Shown piece by piece: positions 17,973 through 26,067 of a stretch of DNA of 55,221 bases. The position numbers were made by a program, and so were the translations under genes. A model generated the notes under the pieces. That model was not told the origin of the DNA and did not search any database. It saw only the letters and a program-made list of their open reading frames with translations. Source of the DNA: Actinomycetes bacterium (GTDB taxonomy: Bacteria > Actinomycetota > Actinomycetes > Actinomycetales > Microbacteriaceae); NCBI GenBank assembly GCA_023432005.1, contig JAEYVF010000101.1, positions 1-55,221 of the forward strand, given 5' to 3'. Position 1 is the first letter of the stretch, and each line of letters opens with the position of its first letter.

Positions 17973-18599
17973 TCACCGGTTCCAGAGGTCGGTCCACTCG
18001 ACCCCGAGCGAGCGCACGAGCGTGCGCAGGAAGGGCACGCTGAGCCCCACGACGGTGTGCGGATCGCCCTCGATGCGGTCGATGAACCCCGCGCCCTTCG
18101 AGTCGATGGTGAAGGCGCCCGCGACCTCGAGGGGCTCGCCGGTCGCGATGTACGCGTCGATCTCGGCGTCGGTGATGTCGGATGCGAAGTGCACGACGGC
18201 CGAGGTCGCGCCGCCGACCGAGCGGCCGAGCAGGCCGCCTCGCGCATCGATGAGCCAGTGCCCCGAGTGCAGCACGCCCGAGCCGCCGCGCTGGGCGCGC
18301 CAGCGCTCCCGGGCGGTCTCGGGCAGGTGGGGCTTGCCGTGCACGACGCCGTCGACCTCGAAGGCCGAGTCGCCGCCGAGCACGAGCCCGTCGAGGCCTC
18401 CCTCGTCGACGAGCCGCTCGGCCACGGCCTCCGCCTTGGCCCGCGCGAGCAGCGTCACGAACGCGGCGGGGTCCTGCGGCCCGGCTGCGGCGGCCACGGC
18501 ATCCTCGTCGACGTGGGAGGGCACGGGCACGGGCTCGATGCCGACGGCACGGAGCGTCGCGAGGCGAGCCGGTGAGGTGGATGCCAGGTACAGCCGCAC
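17973..18599 (-). CDS. maf: Maf-family nucleotide pyrophosphatase
   Basis: This 208-residue Maf protein hydrolyses non-canonical or modified nucleoside triphosphates such as m5UTP/dTTP-like substrates. The N-terminal signature is RLYLASTSPARLATL, followed by GGDSAFEVDG with the catalytic Asp, and KPHLPETARERW. The GTG start at 18599 is chosen because the family begins immediately before the LASTSPAR motif; an open frame continues upstream but is antisense to the methyltransferase gene. It is divergent from that gene with only about 20 bp between the starts. It lies downstream of no obvious partner except accA3 on the same strand. Confidence 0.92.
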   Translation of the reverse strand: MRLYLASTSPARLATLRAVGIEPVPVPSHVDEDAVAAAAGPQDPAAFVTLLARAKAEAVAERLVDEGGLDGLVLGGDSAFEVDGVVHGKPHLPETARERWRAQRGGSGVLHSGHWLIDARGGLLGRSVGGATSAVVHFASDITDAEIDAYIATGEPLEVAGAFTIDSKGAGFIDRIEGDPHTVVGLSVPFLRTLVRSLGVEWTDLWNR

Positions 18600-18607
18600 A
18601 GGGCTCC

Positions 18608-18613
18608 TATGCT
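18608..18613 (+). promoter_or_regulatory. -10 element, leaderless promoter of the RNA methyltransferase
   Basis: TATGCT precedes the ATG at 18621 by 7 nt. The intervening CGGAGGA also resembles a ribosome binding site for an in-frame ATG at 18630, so the exact start is open. Confidence 0.45.
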
Positions 18614-18620
18614 CGGAGGA

Positions 18621-19850
18621 ATGGGTGACATGCAGGGCAGCGAGGTCGAGGTCGAGGCTACCAACATCGCCCACGGCGGTTATGGCGTGGCCCGGCTCGA
18701 CGGGCGCGTGATCTTCGTCGCGGACGCGATCCCGGGCGAGCGTGTGCGCGCCCGCATCTCCGACGACCGGAAACCGCGCTTCTGGTGGGCGGACACCGTC
18801 GAGGTGCTCGAGGCGAGCCCGCACCGGCGCCCCCACCTGTGGGCCGAGGCCGACGTCTCACGCGACCCCGCCGAGCGTCCGGGTGGAGCCGACTTCGGGC
18901 ACATCGAGCCGGCGCACCAGCGCGCGCTCAAGGCCCACGTGATCACGGACTCCCTCGCGCGGATGGCCCGCATCGAGCGCGAGGTCGAGGTCGAGGCGGT
19001 CGAGGGCCCGGCCGACGGCGGCGGATGGCGCACACGCGAGCGTCTGCACGTCGCCGCCGACGGCACCGTCGGGCCGTATGCCGCGCGCTCGCATCGCGTG
19101 ATCCCCGTCGCCGAGCTGCCGCTCGGCACCGCGGAGCTGCGTGAGACCGCTCCGCTCGGCGAGCGGATGCCGGAGCACGCCGGGGGAGCGGTCGAGGTGC
19201 TCGCCCCGAGCGTCGGCGGCGCGCGCCTCATCGTCGGCGCGCAGGCGCCGAGCGTCATCCGCGAGCGCGTCGGCGAGCGCGAGTTCCGCGTCGACGACGC
19301 GGGGTTCTGGCAGGTGCACGCGGCGGCGCCGATCACTCTCACGCGCGCCGTGCAGGAGGCGATCGACGAGACCCTCTTCGATCCGCGCGCGGCGAACCTC
19401 GACCTGTACGGCGGGGTGGGGCTGCTCGCCGCCGCGGTCGGCGACCGCTTCGGCTCGTCGGTGCGCATCACCTCTGTCGAGTCCGACCCGCGCGCGACGG
19501 AGCACGCGCAGGAGAACCTCGCCGACTGGCTGGGGGCCCAGGCGGTCACGGCACGTGTCGAGCGATGGGTGAACGGCCTCGCGGACGCGTCCGCGAGCGA
19601 GCGTGCGCGCCTCGCCGCCGCGACGGTCGTGCTCGACCCACCGCGGTCGGGCGCCGGCCGTGACGTGCTCACCGCGCTCGCAGCCGTACGACCCGCGCAG
19701 CTCGTCTACGTGGCGTGCGACCCCGTCGCGTTCGCGCGTGACGCGGGGGTGCTCCGCGAGCTCGGCTACGAGCTCGCGGCGCTGCGCGCCTTCGACCTGT
19801 TCCCGAGCACGCATCACGTCGAGGCGGTCGGCGCATTCGCGCGCGCCTGA
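18621..19850 (+). CDS. TRAM-domain class I SAM-dependent RNA (uracil-5-)methyltransferase
   Basis: This 409-residue protein of the RumA/TrmA family would methylate uridine C5 in rRNA or tRNA. The N-terminal TRAM domain (about residues 6-60) reads VEVEATNIAHGGYGVARLDG. The methyltransferase domain has LDLYGGVGLLAAAV for SAM binding, the VLDPPRSGAG motif, and the catalytic cysteine in VYVACDPVAFARD. The four cysteines that hold an iron-sulfur cluster in E. coli RumA are not present (the region reads RPGGADFGHIE), which is usual for actinobacterial members. Starts at 18609, 18621 and 18630 are all possible; 18621 fits the leaderless promoter pattern. Target base is not known. Confidence 0.88.
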   Translation: MGDMQGSEVEVEATNIAHGGYGVARLDGRVIFVADAIPGERVRARISDDRKPRFWWADTVEVLEASPHRRPHLWAEADVSRDPAERPGGADFGHIEPAHQRALKAHVITDSLARMARIEREVEVEAVEGPADGGGWRTRERLHVAADGTVGPYAARSHRVIPVAELPLGTAELRETAPLGERMPEHAGGAVEVLAPSVGGARLIVGAQAPSVIRERVGEREFRVDDAGFWQVHAAAPITLTRAVQEAIDETLFDPRAANLDLYGGVGLLAAAVGDRFGSSVRITSVESDPRATEHAQENLADWLGAQAVTARVERWVNGLADASASERARLAAATVVLDPPRSGAGRDVLTALAAVRPAQLVYVACDPVAFARDAGVLRELGYELAALRAFDLFPSTHHVEAVGAFARA

Positions 19851-19891
19851 TGGTGGACAAGGCGTTCCACCCCGCGCCGCGCGGCGCGCGC

Positions 19892-19897
19892 TACGAT
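19892..19897 (+). promoter_or_regulatory. -10 element of the two-component operon
   Basis: TACGAT lies about 39 nt upstream of the response regulator ATG, which also has a GGAGAG ribosome binding site, so this promoter gives a normal leader. A 14-bp perfect palindrome (GCGCCGCGCGGCGC, 19874-19887) sits just upstream in the -35 region and could be an operator. Confidence 0.45.
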
Positions 19898-19935
19898 GAG
19901 CCGCGGGCGGCCCCCGCACCCGACCTGGAGAGAGC

Positions 19936-20631
19936 ATGAGCACCGTGGTGGATCGATCCGAACCCGGCACCGAGGCGCGTCCCGCGCGCGTCGCGGTCGT
20001 CGACGACCACGAGTCGGTACGCGTCGGGCTCAAGGCCGCGTTCGTCGAGGCCGGGCACGACTTCGCGCTCGCGGCCCCCAACGTGCCCGAGCTCATCGAA
20101 GGGCTCGCCGGGCGCGAGGTCGACGTCGTCGTGCTCGACCTGTCGCTCGGCGACGGCTCGAGCGTGACCCAGAACGTCAAGAGCGTCCAGGCCATCGGCG
20201 CCCCCGTGCTCGTGCACTCGATCGCCGACCGCGTCGACCTCGTCCGCGAGGCGCTCGCCGCCGGGGCGGCGGGCGTCATCCCGAAGTCCGCCTCGATGCG
20301 CACCGTCGTGACGGCCGCCGCGACGGTCGCGCGCGGCGAGGTGCTCAACAACCTCGAGTGGGCGAGCGCCATCGACGCGGACCGCGACTTCGCGAAGGCC
20401 GAGCTCGGGCGCCGCGAGCGGGAGATCCTGCATCTGTACGCCTCGGGGCTCCCGCTCAAGCTCGCCGCCGAGCAGCTCGGGATCGGCTACTCGACGGCCC
20501 GCGAGTATCTCGACCGCATCCGCGCCAAGTACGTCGAGGTGGGGCGCCCCGCGCCCACCAAGGTCGACCTCCTCCGTCGGGCGGTCGAAGACGGCATCCT
20601 GCCGGGACTCGACTCCGACGGCGATGGCTGA
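19936..20631 (+). CDS. Response regulator, LuxR/NarL type
   Basis: This 231-residue DNA-binding response regulator has an N-terminal receiver domain: the acidic pair VVDDHE (Asp23/Asp24), phosphoacceptor Asp68 in VVLDLS, and the conserved Lys in GVIPKS. The C-terminal LuxR helix-turn-helix (about residues 155-215) runs from LGRREREILHLYASG to YSTAREYLDRIRAKY. Its stop overlaps the following kinase gene by 8 nt, giving a fixed RR-kinase-kinase operon. Targets are unknown; the palindrome in its own promoter region suggests autoregulation. Confidence 0.92.
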   Translation: MSTVVDRSEPGTEARPARVAVVDDHESVRVGLKAAFVEAGHDFALAAPNVPELIEGLAGREVDVVVLDLSLGDGSSVTQNVKSVQAIGAPVLVHSIADRVDLVREALAAGAAGVIPKSASMRTVVTAAATVARGEVLNNLEWASAIDADRDFAKAELGRREREILHLYASGLPLKLAAEQLGIGYSTAREYLDRIRAKYVEVGRPAPTKVDLLRRAVEDGILPGLDSDGDG

Positions 20632-21850
20632 CGCGGCGGCACCGACCGCTGTCCCGCGGGGGCGGGTGGTCCGCAACCCGCTGAGCCTCGTCCGCGTCAC
20701 GACGGCGATCGCGCGCACGGCCGCGGGCTTCGGCATCGCCTTCATGCTGCAGTCGGTGCCGGCGATGGCCGGGCAGCTGCCCAACATGCACCCGGCCTGG
20801 TCGGTCGCGCTCGTGGGCGCACTCGTCTCCGCGCTGGCCTTCACGGCCGTCGCCTCCGCCTTCGCGCGCTGGATACGCGTCGCGCACGTGACCTTCGCGG
20901 TCGTCTACCTCGTCGCGCTGCTCAGCTGGCCCTTCGCGGTGATCGACGACGCCGCGGCGCCGACCGAGAGCTATTGGCTCTACTACACCCTCACGATCGC
21001 GACGGCGATGGCGACCGTGGGCTTCGGCATCCGGCTGGCGACCGTGTACGTCGTCGTCGTGCCCCTCATCTACGGGCTCATCCGGATCACGCCGCCGGGC
21101 GGCGGGGTGACGATCACCCAGTCGGTGCTGGACTCGATCTATGCGATCATCCTCGGCGGCGCGATCACGATCATCACGGCGATCCTCCGCAACGCGGCCT
21201 CCTCGGTCGACCGCGCCCAGACGACGGCTCTCGAGCGCTACGGGCACGCCGTGCGCCAGCACGCGATCGAGTCCGAGCGTGTGCAGGTCGACGCGATCGT
21301 GCACGACAGCGTGCTGACGACGTTGCTCTCGGCCGCGCGCGCCGACACCGCCGAGGCCAAGGAGCTCGCGGCGCACATGGCGGGCAACGCGATCGGCCAC
21401 CTGCGCGACGCCGTGTCCGAGTCCCCGCAGAACGATGCCGATGTCTCGGTGGGCGCCCTCGCGAACCGCATCGCGGATGCCGCGGTGGCGCTCTCGGAGC
21501 CCGTGCGCGTCGACGCCGACGGGGTGCGCTTCGGACGGATCCCGGTGGCGGTCGCGGAGGCGCTGTACTCGGCCGCCGTGCAGGCGATGGTCAACAGCCT
21601 CCAGCACGCGGGCGGGCACGTCGATCGCTGGGCCAGGATCAGCGGCGGCGCCGAGGATCTCGTGATCGAGGTGGGCGACCGGGGGATCGGCTTCGACCCG
21701 CACGCGGTGCCCACCGAGCGACTCGGCGTGCGCGTCTCGATCCTCGAGCGCGTCGCGAGCGTCGGGGGCGCCGCCGTGATCGACACGGCGATCGACGAGG
21801 GCACGGTCATCGCCCTGCACTGGCCCGCCGTGAAGGGGGGATCGCGATGA
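20624..21850 (+). CDS. Membrane sensor histidine kinase (NarX/DesK-like)
   Basis: This 408-residue kinase has a membrane sensor part made of about five hydrophobic segments (residues 28-190). A short dimerisation helix follows with the likely phosphoacceptor His227 in AIVHDSVLTTLL. The HATPase domain shows an N-box-like QAMVNSLQHAG and G1 box GDRGIGFDP, so ATP binding should be intact. There is no extracellular ligand domain of note, so it may sense membrane or envelope state. It overlaps both neighbours and is the obvious partner of the upstream LuxR-type regulator. Confidence 0.9.
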   Translation: MADAAAPTAVPRGRVVRNPLSLVRVTTAIARTAAGFGIAFMLQSVPAMAGQLPNMHPAWSVALVGALVSALAFTAVASAFARWIRVAHVTFAVVYLVALLSWPFAVIDDAAAPTESYWLYYTLTIATAMATVGFGIRLATVYVVVVPLIYGLIRITPPGGGVTITQSVLDSIYAIILGGAITIITAILRNAASSVDRAQTTALERYGHAVRQHAIESERVQVDAIVHDSVLTTLLSAARADTAEAKELAAHMAGNAIGHLRDAVSESPQNDADVSVGALANRIADAAVALSEPVRVDADGVRFGRIPVAVAEALYSAAVQAMVNSLQHAGGHVDRWARISGGAEDLVIEVGDRGIGFDPHAVPTERLGVRVSILERVASVGGAAVIDTAIDEGTVIALHWPAVKGGSR

Positions 21851-22884
21851 CGATCGGCGTGCCCCGGGTGCTCATCGTGGCGCTCGCCGCGGTGTTCTCC
21901 GGCTACCACCTCGTGCTCGCGGGCTACTCGCTCACGATGGGCTACGCGAGCGAGCCGGGTGCGGTCATCGCGGGCATGATCCTCTACGCGGTCGTGACGG
22001 CCGCCGTGCTGTGGCCGACCCGCGAGGCGGGCATGCCCATCTGGCTCGCGTCGTTCTCGCTCGGTGTCGCGGTCGCGCTGCCGCCGCTCATCACGGCTGT
22101 GCTCGACCCCGCCCGGCCCGGCGGCAACGGCTACGCCACGTGGTACGTCGCGGCGATCGGCACCCTCATGACGATCACGACCGTGCGCCTGCGGCCCGGC
22201 TTCGCGTGGGCCGGCATCATCTTCCTCGTCGTGCAGACGCTCTTCTGGTCGGGGGCGGGAGCTCTCGGCACGATCGGGGTCATCGGCTCGGCGTCGTGGG
22301 TGGGCGTCGCCCACATCCTCACCAACACCCTCGCGAAGGCCTCCCGCGACTCGGAGCGCTTCGCGCAGGCCGAGCGGGAGGCGACCGAGTGGCAGGCGGC
22401 GCAGGAGGCGCACCTGCACGAGCGCCAGTTCCGGCTCGGGCAGACGAGTGTCATGGCGCTGCCGATGCTGCGCACCATCCGCTCCTCGGGCGGCAATCTG
22501 ACGACCGCGCAGCGTGCGGAGTGCCTGCACCTCGAGGCCGCCATCCGCGACGAGATCCGTGGGCGCAAGCTGCTCAACGACGCCGTGCGCGAGCAGGTCA
22601 TGCTCGCCCGCAGGCGCGGCACGATCGTGACCCTCCTCGACGAGGGCGGGATCGACGACCTCTCCGACGCCGACCTCGATCGCGTGCTCGGTCGGCTCGC
22701 TCTCGCGCTGCGTGAGACCTCGGCCGACCGCGTCATCGCGCGCACCGTGCCCGAGGGATCGGATGTGGCGGTGACGGTCGTCGGCCTGCGCACGGTCGAC
22801 GACGAGGCGGTGACGCTGCTCGGCGGCGAGCCGGATGACGAGGTCGAGCTGTGGCTCGAGATCCCTCGCTCGTCGGGCGCCTGA
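21847..22884 (+). CDS. Membrane protein with degenerate histidine-kinase-like C-terminus
   Basis: This 345-residue protein has five to six hydrophobic segments (residues about 5-160) laid out like the sensor of the kinase before it. A charged, probably helical stretch follows (SRDSERFAQAEREATEW), then a C-terminal region. The latter (about residues 270-345) resembles a HATPase fold in spacing, with ALALRETSADRV in the N-box position. The ATP-binding G boxes and a phosphoacceptor His in the usual place are not visible. It is probably a non-catalytic pseudokinase or sensor partner. The start overlaps the kinase stop (ATGA). I do not recognise a named family. Confidence 0.75.
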   Translation: MTIGVPRVLIVALAAVFSGYHLVLAGYSLTMGYASEPGAVIAGMILYAVVTAAVLWPTREAGMPIWLASFSLGVAVALPPLITAVLDPARPGGNGYATWYVAAIGTLMTITTVRLRPGFAWAGIIFLVVQTLFWSGAGALGTIGVIGSASWVGVAHILTNTLAKASRDSERFAQAEREATEWQAAQEAHLHERQFRLGQTSVMALPMLRTIRSSGGNLTTAQRAECLHLEAAIRDEIRGRKLLNDAVREQVMLARRRGTIVTLLDEGGIDDLSDADLDRVLGRLALALRETSADRVIARTVPEGSDVAVTVVGLRTVDDEAVTLLGGEPDDEVELWLEIPRSSGA

Positions 22885-22940
22885 CCCGTCCTCGCCGCGC
22901 GCCGTCACCGAGGGCTGACCGTCGAAGGACGGTTAAAGAG

Positions 22941-22970
22941 GAGGGGCCGGACGTTGACGTCCGGCCCCTC
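22941..22970 (+). terminator. Hairpin terminator after the two-component operon
   Basis: GAGGGGCCGGACGT pairs with ACGTCCGGCCCCTC around a 2-nt centre, giving a 14-bp stem. It lies 56 nt after the last stop codon. No T-run follows, as is common in high-GC actinobacteria. Confidence 0.72.
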
Positions 22971-22978
22971 GCAAGATT

Positions 22979-23015
22979 CGAGTCAGGGCGACAACCCGAA
23001 TATCGCCCTGACTCG
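22979..23015. terminator. Second hairpin, 13-bp perfect stem
   Basis: CGAGTCAGGGCGA pairs exactly with TCGCCCTGACTCG around an 11-nt A-rich loop. It stands directly behind the first hairpin, so together they form a tandem terminator or an RNA element at the edge of an unusual intergenic stretch. Confidence 0.6.
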
Positions 23016-23246
23016 CCCCCACATCATCGGTCTGCTTACCCTAGACGACCGGTGATGCTGTGTAACTCGATGAGATACACCTGCTGATACACAAGTATGC
23101 GGATCCCGCGACAACCGTGTAAGTCGTCATTTCGGGGGACATTCGGGGTACATTTTCGGGTGACGTTGCCCATGTTTGAGGCCGCCGGCGGCGGTTTCCG
23201 GGGTACAAACGGCGCATTCGCTGCCCAGATGGAAAGCGTTTCCGCG
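23016..23246. other. Gene-free, A/T-richer intergenic stretch with short direct repeats
   Basis: Together with the flanking hairpins this belongs to a 415-bp gap (22885-23298) without a recognisable gene. Base composition is clearly lower in G/C than the coding DNA on both sides. It holds two GATACAC repeats 12 bp apart (23074 and 23086) and three related TTCGGG-type units at 23131, 23142 and 23155 (TTCGGGGGACA, TTCGGGGTACA, TTCGGGTGAC). A fourth CCGGGGTACA lies at about 23198. Short open frames cross it but lack coding character. It may be a regulatory region, a relic, or a small RNA locus. Confidence 0.55.
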
Positions 23247-23271
23247 TTTCGCGACCGAATCCGTCGCGAAA
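23247..23271 (-). terminator. Hairpin downstream of accE
   Basis: TTTCGCGAC and GTCGCGAAA form a perfect 9-bp stem with a 7-nt loop, 28 nt beyond the stop of the leftward epsilon subunit gene. It is the likely end of the ppm-accD-accE transcript. Confidence 0.55.
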
Positions 23272-23298
23272 ACCACGTTTCGCAACGGGCTCGGGATG

Positions 23299-23520
23299 TC
23301 AGCGGGCCCAGCGGTTCCAGTTGCCGCGCTCGAGCGGGGTACGCAGCCCGCGGCGCTCGCGCTCCCACGTGGTCATGGTGCGCTGCGACCGGCGGTGCAT
23401 GCCGGCGAGCTCGTCGAGGGCGTGCTGCAGCACGGCCGTCGTGGCCGCGAGCTCCTCGGGGGTCGGGTCGCCCCCCACCACGCGGATCGCAGCGGGCAGT
23501 TCCCCGGGCGAGTCGCTCAC
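23299..23520 (-). CDS. accE: Acyl-CoA carboxylase epsilon subunit
   Basis: This 73-residue small subunit binds and stabilises the alpha-beta carboxylase complex in actinobacteria. The core IRVVGGDPTPEELAATTAVL is characteristic, followed by a basic tail ending in WERERRGLRTPL and NWNRWAR. The GTG at 23520 overlaps the accD stop by 4 nt (GTGA), fixing the start. No catalytic residues are expected. The position right behind accD and the motif make the assignment firm despite the size. Confidence 0.9.
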   Translation of the reverse strand: MSDSPGELPAAIRVVGGDPTPEELAATTAVLQHALDELAGMHRRSQRTMTTWERERRGLRTPLERGNWNRWAR

Positions 23521-25115
23521 AGCGGGATGTTCCCGTGCTTCTTGGCGGGCAGCGACGCGCGCTTGGACCGCAGCGCCCGCAGGGCCTTGATCACCACGAG
23601 GCGGGTCGCCGCAGGCTCGACGATCCCGTCGATCTCGCCGCGCTCGGCGGCGAGGAACGGCGAGGCCACGTTGTACGTGTACTCGTTGGCGAGGTGCGTG
23701 CGCACGGCGGCGACGTCCTCGCCCGCGGCCTCCGCGGCCTTGAGCTCGTTGCGGTAGAGGATGTTGACGGCGCCCTGGCCGCCCATGACCGCGATCTCGG
23801 CCGTCGGCCAGGCGTAGTTGAGGTCGGCGCCGAGCTGCTTCGAGCCCATGACGATGTAGGCGCCGCCGTAGGCCTTGCGGGTGATGACCGTGACGAGCGG
23901 CACGGTCGCCTCGGCGTAGGCGTACAGCAGCTTCGCGCCGCGGCGGATGACGCCCGTCCACTCCTGGTCGGTTCCGGGCAGATAGCCCGGTACGTCGACG
24001 AGCGTGAGGATCGGGATCGAGAACGCGTCGCAGAATCGCACGAAGCGCGCCGCCTTCTCGCCCGCGTCGATGTTGAGCGTGCCGGCCATCTGATTCGGCT
24101 GGTTGGCGATGATGCCCACCGAGCGACCCTCCACCCGCGCGAAGCCGATGACGATGTTGGGGGCGAAGAGCGGCTGCACCTCGAGGAAGTCGCCGTTGTC
24201 GACGATGCGCTCGATGACCTCGAGCATGTCGTACGGCTGATTGGGGGAGTCGGGGATGATCGTGTTCAGACGGCGGTCGGAGTCGTTGATCTCGAGCTCC
24301 GACTCGGAGTCGTAGACGGGCAGCTCCGCCTGGTTGTTGTCCGGCAGGAAGCTCACGAGCGTGCGCGCGTAGTCGAGCGCGTCCTCCTCGTCCGAGGCGA
24401 GATAGTGCGAGACGCCCGTGCGCTGGCTGTGGGTGAGCGCGCCGCCGAGCTCCTCCATGCCGACGTCCTCGCCTGTGACGGTGCGGATGACATCCGGACC
24501 CGTGACGAACATCTGGCTCGTCTTGTCGACCATGATGACGAAGTCGGTGAGGGCCGGCCCGTAGACGGCGCCTCCCGCGGCGGGCCCCAGGATGATCGAG
24601 ATCTGCGGGATGACCCCCGAGCTCGCGGTGTTGAGGCGGAAGATCTCGCCGTACTTGCCGAGCGCGACCACGCCCTCCTGGATGCGCGCGCCGCCCGAGT
24701 CGAGCATGCCGATGATCGGCACGCCCGTCTTGAGCGCCAGCTCCATGACCTTGATGATCTTCTCGCCCGCGACCTCGCCGAGCGAGCCTCCGAAGATCGT
24801 GAAGTCCTGTGCGTAGACCGCGACCTGGCGGCCGTGGATGGTGCCCGTGCCCGTGACGACGGCGTCGCCGTAGGGGCGGTTGCCCTCCATGCCGAAGGCG
24901 TGGGTGCGGTGCCGCACGAATTCGTCGAGCTCGACGAACGAGCCCTGGTCGAGGAGCTCCTCGATGCGCTCGCGCGCCGTCTTCTTGCCCTTGGCGTGCT
25001 GCTTGGCGATCGCCGCCTCGCCGCTCGCGGTCACGGCCTCGTGATAGCGCTCCTTGAGATCGGCGAGCTTTCCGGCGGTCGTGAAGAGGTCGGGGGCGGC
25101 GGTTTCGTCGGTCAC
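23517..25115 (-). CDS. accD: Acyl-CoA carboxylase carboxyltransferase (beta) subunit
   Basis: This 532-residue AccD5/PccB-type carboxyltransferase moves the carboxyl group from biotin to acetyl-, propionyl- or longer acyl-CoA. The N- and C-terminal crotonase-like halves each carry an oxyanion-hole glycine pair (SGGARIQEG; YGGAYIVMGS). Motifs KKTARERIEELLD at the start and DVPGYLPGTDQE in the C half are typical. The start is the GTG at 25115 because family homology begins just after it and TAGGCT lies 7 nt upstream; an in-frame ATG further up overlaps the ppm gene. It works with the AccA3-type subunit at 16.1-17.9 kb and AccE. The acyl preference is not decided here. Confidence 0.95.
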   Translation of the reverse strand: MTDETAAPDLFTTAGKLADLKERYHEAVTASGEAAIAKQHAKGKKTARERIEELLDQGSFVELDEFVRHRTHAFGMEGNRPYGDAVVTGTGTIHGRQVAVYAQDFTIFGGSLGEVAGEKIIKVMELALKTGVPIIGMLDSGGARIQEGVVALGKYGEIFRLNTASSGVIPQISIILGPAAGGAVYGPALTDFVIMVDKTSQMFVTGPDVIRTVTGEDVGMEELGGALTHSQRTGVSHYLASDEEDALDYARTLVSFLPDNNQAELPVYDSESELEINDSDRRLNTIIPDSPNQPYDMLEVIERIVDNGDFLEVQPLFAPNIVIGFARVEGRSVGIIANQPNQMAGTLNIDAGEKAARFVRFCDAFSIPILTLVDVPGYLPGTDQEWTGVIRRGAKLLYAYAEATVPLVTVITRKAYGGAYIVMGSKQLGADLNYAWPTAEIAVMGGQGAVNILYRNELKAAEAAGEDVAAVRTHLANEYTYNVASPFLAAERGEIDGIVEPAATRLVVIKALRALRSKRASLPAKKHGNIPL

Positions 25116-25122
25116 GGCGCCC

Positions 25123-25128
25123 AGCCTA
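25123..25128 (-). promoter_or_regulatory. -10 element of accD, overlapping the ppm stop codon
   Basis: TAGGCT on the minus strand precedes the GTG of accD by 7 nt. Its TAG is also the stop codon of the upstream ppm gene, so the promoter is embedded in the end of that gene. Confidence 0.5.
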
Positions 25129-25953
25129 TCCGTCGCCCTCCCGGGGGACGGGGTTGTGCGAATCGACAAGACCCGACGCGATGCCTTGTCCGACGGCGCG
25201 GGTGCGCGGCGGCCGTACGAGGCGCCGCAGCCCCCACACGGTCACCCGCCACATCGCCTCGACCACGACGTCGCGGCTCATCTTGGAGTGGCCCGCGCGG
25301 CGCTCGCGGAAGGTGATGGGCACCTCCCGGATGCGCCAGCCGGCGTCGTGGGTGCGGATCGTGAGGTCGATCTGGAAGCAGTAGCCGCGTGAGTCGACGA
25401 CCTGGTCGGCGATCCGCGCGAGCACGGGCGCCCGATAGGCGCGGTAGCCGGCGGTGACGTCGCGCACGGGGAGCCGCAGCGCGATGCGCGCGTACGCGTT
25501 GGCGGCGCGGCTGAGCAGGCGGCGCGAGGCCGGCCAGTCCACGAGACGACCGCCCGGCACCCAGCGGGAGCCGATCACGAGGCCCGTCGCGGGGTCGGCG
25601 GCGAGCTCCTCGAGCATCCGCGGGAGGGCGTCGGCGGGGTGCGAGCCGTCGGCGTCGAGCTCGACGACGACGTCGTAGCCGCGCGCGAGCGCCCAGGCGA
25701 AGCCCGCGAGGTACGCGCGCCCGAGCCCGTCCTTCGCCGCGCGGTGCAGCACGTGCACGCGCGGATCGCGCGCCGCCATCCGATCGGCGAGCTCGCCGGT
25801 GCCATCGGGGCTCGCGTCGTCGACGACGAGGATGTCGCACTCGGGGGCGGCGGACCGCACCGCGGCGACGGTCGCCTCGATGTTGAGGGCCTCGTCGTAG
25901 GTGGGGGTCACGACGATCACGCGCCCGGGACGGGGCGCTCCCACGGACGCCAT
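25126..25953 (-). CDS. Polyprenol monophosphomannose synthase (GT2)
   Basis: This 275-residue GT2 enzyme transfers mannose from GDP-mannose to polyprenyl phosphate, making the donor for lipoglycan and protein mannosylation. The N-terminal VVTPTYDEALNIEATV, VVDDASPDGTG and the metal site ELDADGSHP are those of DPM1/Ppm1. The later RAGHSKMSRDVVVEAMW segment is typical. No C-terminal membrane domain is present, so it is the soluble/peripheral class. It lies 10 nt upstream of accD on the same strand. A TAGGAT hexamer sits 6 nt before the ATG. Confidence 0.93.
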   Translation of the reverse strand: MASVGAPRPGRVIVVTPTYDEALNIEATVAAVRSAAPECDILVVDDASPDGTGELADRMAARDPRVHVLHRAAKDGLGRAYLAGFAWALARGYDVVVELDADGSHPADALPRMLEELAADPATGLVIGSRWVPGGRLVDWPASRRLLSRAANAYARIALRLPVRDVTAGYRAYRAPVLARIADQVVDSRGYCFQIDLTIRTHDAGWRIREVPITFRERRAGHSKMSRDVVVEAMWRVTVWGLRRLVRPPRTRAVGQGIASGLVDSHNPVPREGDG

Positions 25954-25959
25954 GCCCCA

Positions 25960-25965
25960 ATCCTA
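25960..25965 (-). promoter_or_regulatory. -10 element, leaderless promoter of ppm
   Basis: TAGGAT on the minus strand, then TGGGGC, then ATG: 6-nt spacing, the same hexamer as for the nucleoside hydrolase gene. Confidence 0.55.
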
Positions 25966-26055
25966 GAGACGGCCGCCGAGCGCGCCGTCCCGACAGGGTC
26001 CGCGACGCCGTCGCGCGTCGGGGGGAGGTTCCCCGGATGACCGACGCCGCTCATC

Positions 26056-26061
26056 TATGCT
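26056..26061 (+). promoter_or_regulatory. -10 element, leaderless promoter of birA
   Basis: TATGCT followed by CCCGCC and the ATG at 26068, again with 6-nt spacing. Confidence 0.55.
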
Positions 26062-26067
26062 CCCGCC

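Noticed and set aside
22885..23298. A tRNA or small protein gene in the unusual intergenic stretch
   Set aside because: No cloverleaf-like arrangement was found, and the short open frames lack ribosome sites and coding character.
23097..25316. 739-residue plus-strand frame antisense to accD and accE
   Set aside because: No recognisable motif, His/Arg/Asp-rich composition, and complete overlap with conserved carboxylase genes.
25112..25960. Minus-strand 282-residue frame over ppm
   Set aside because: It is the +1 shadow of the polyprenol-phosphate mannose synthase gene and is Arg-rich throughout.
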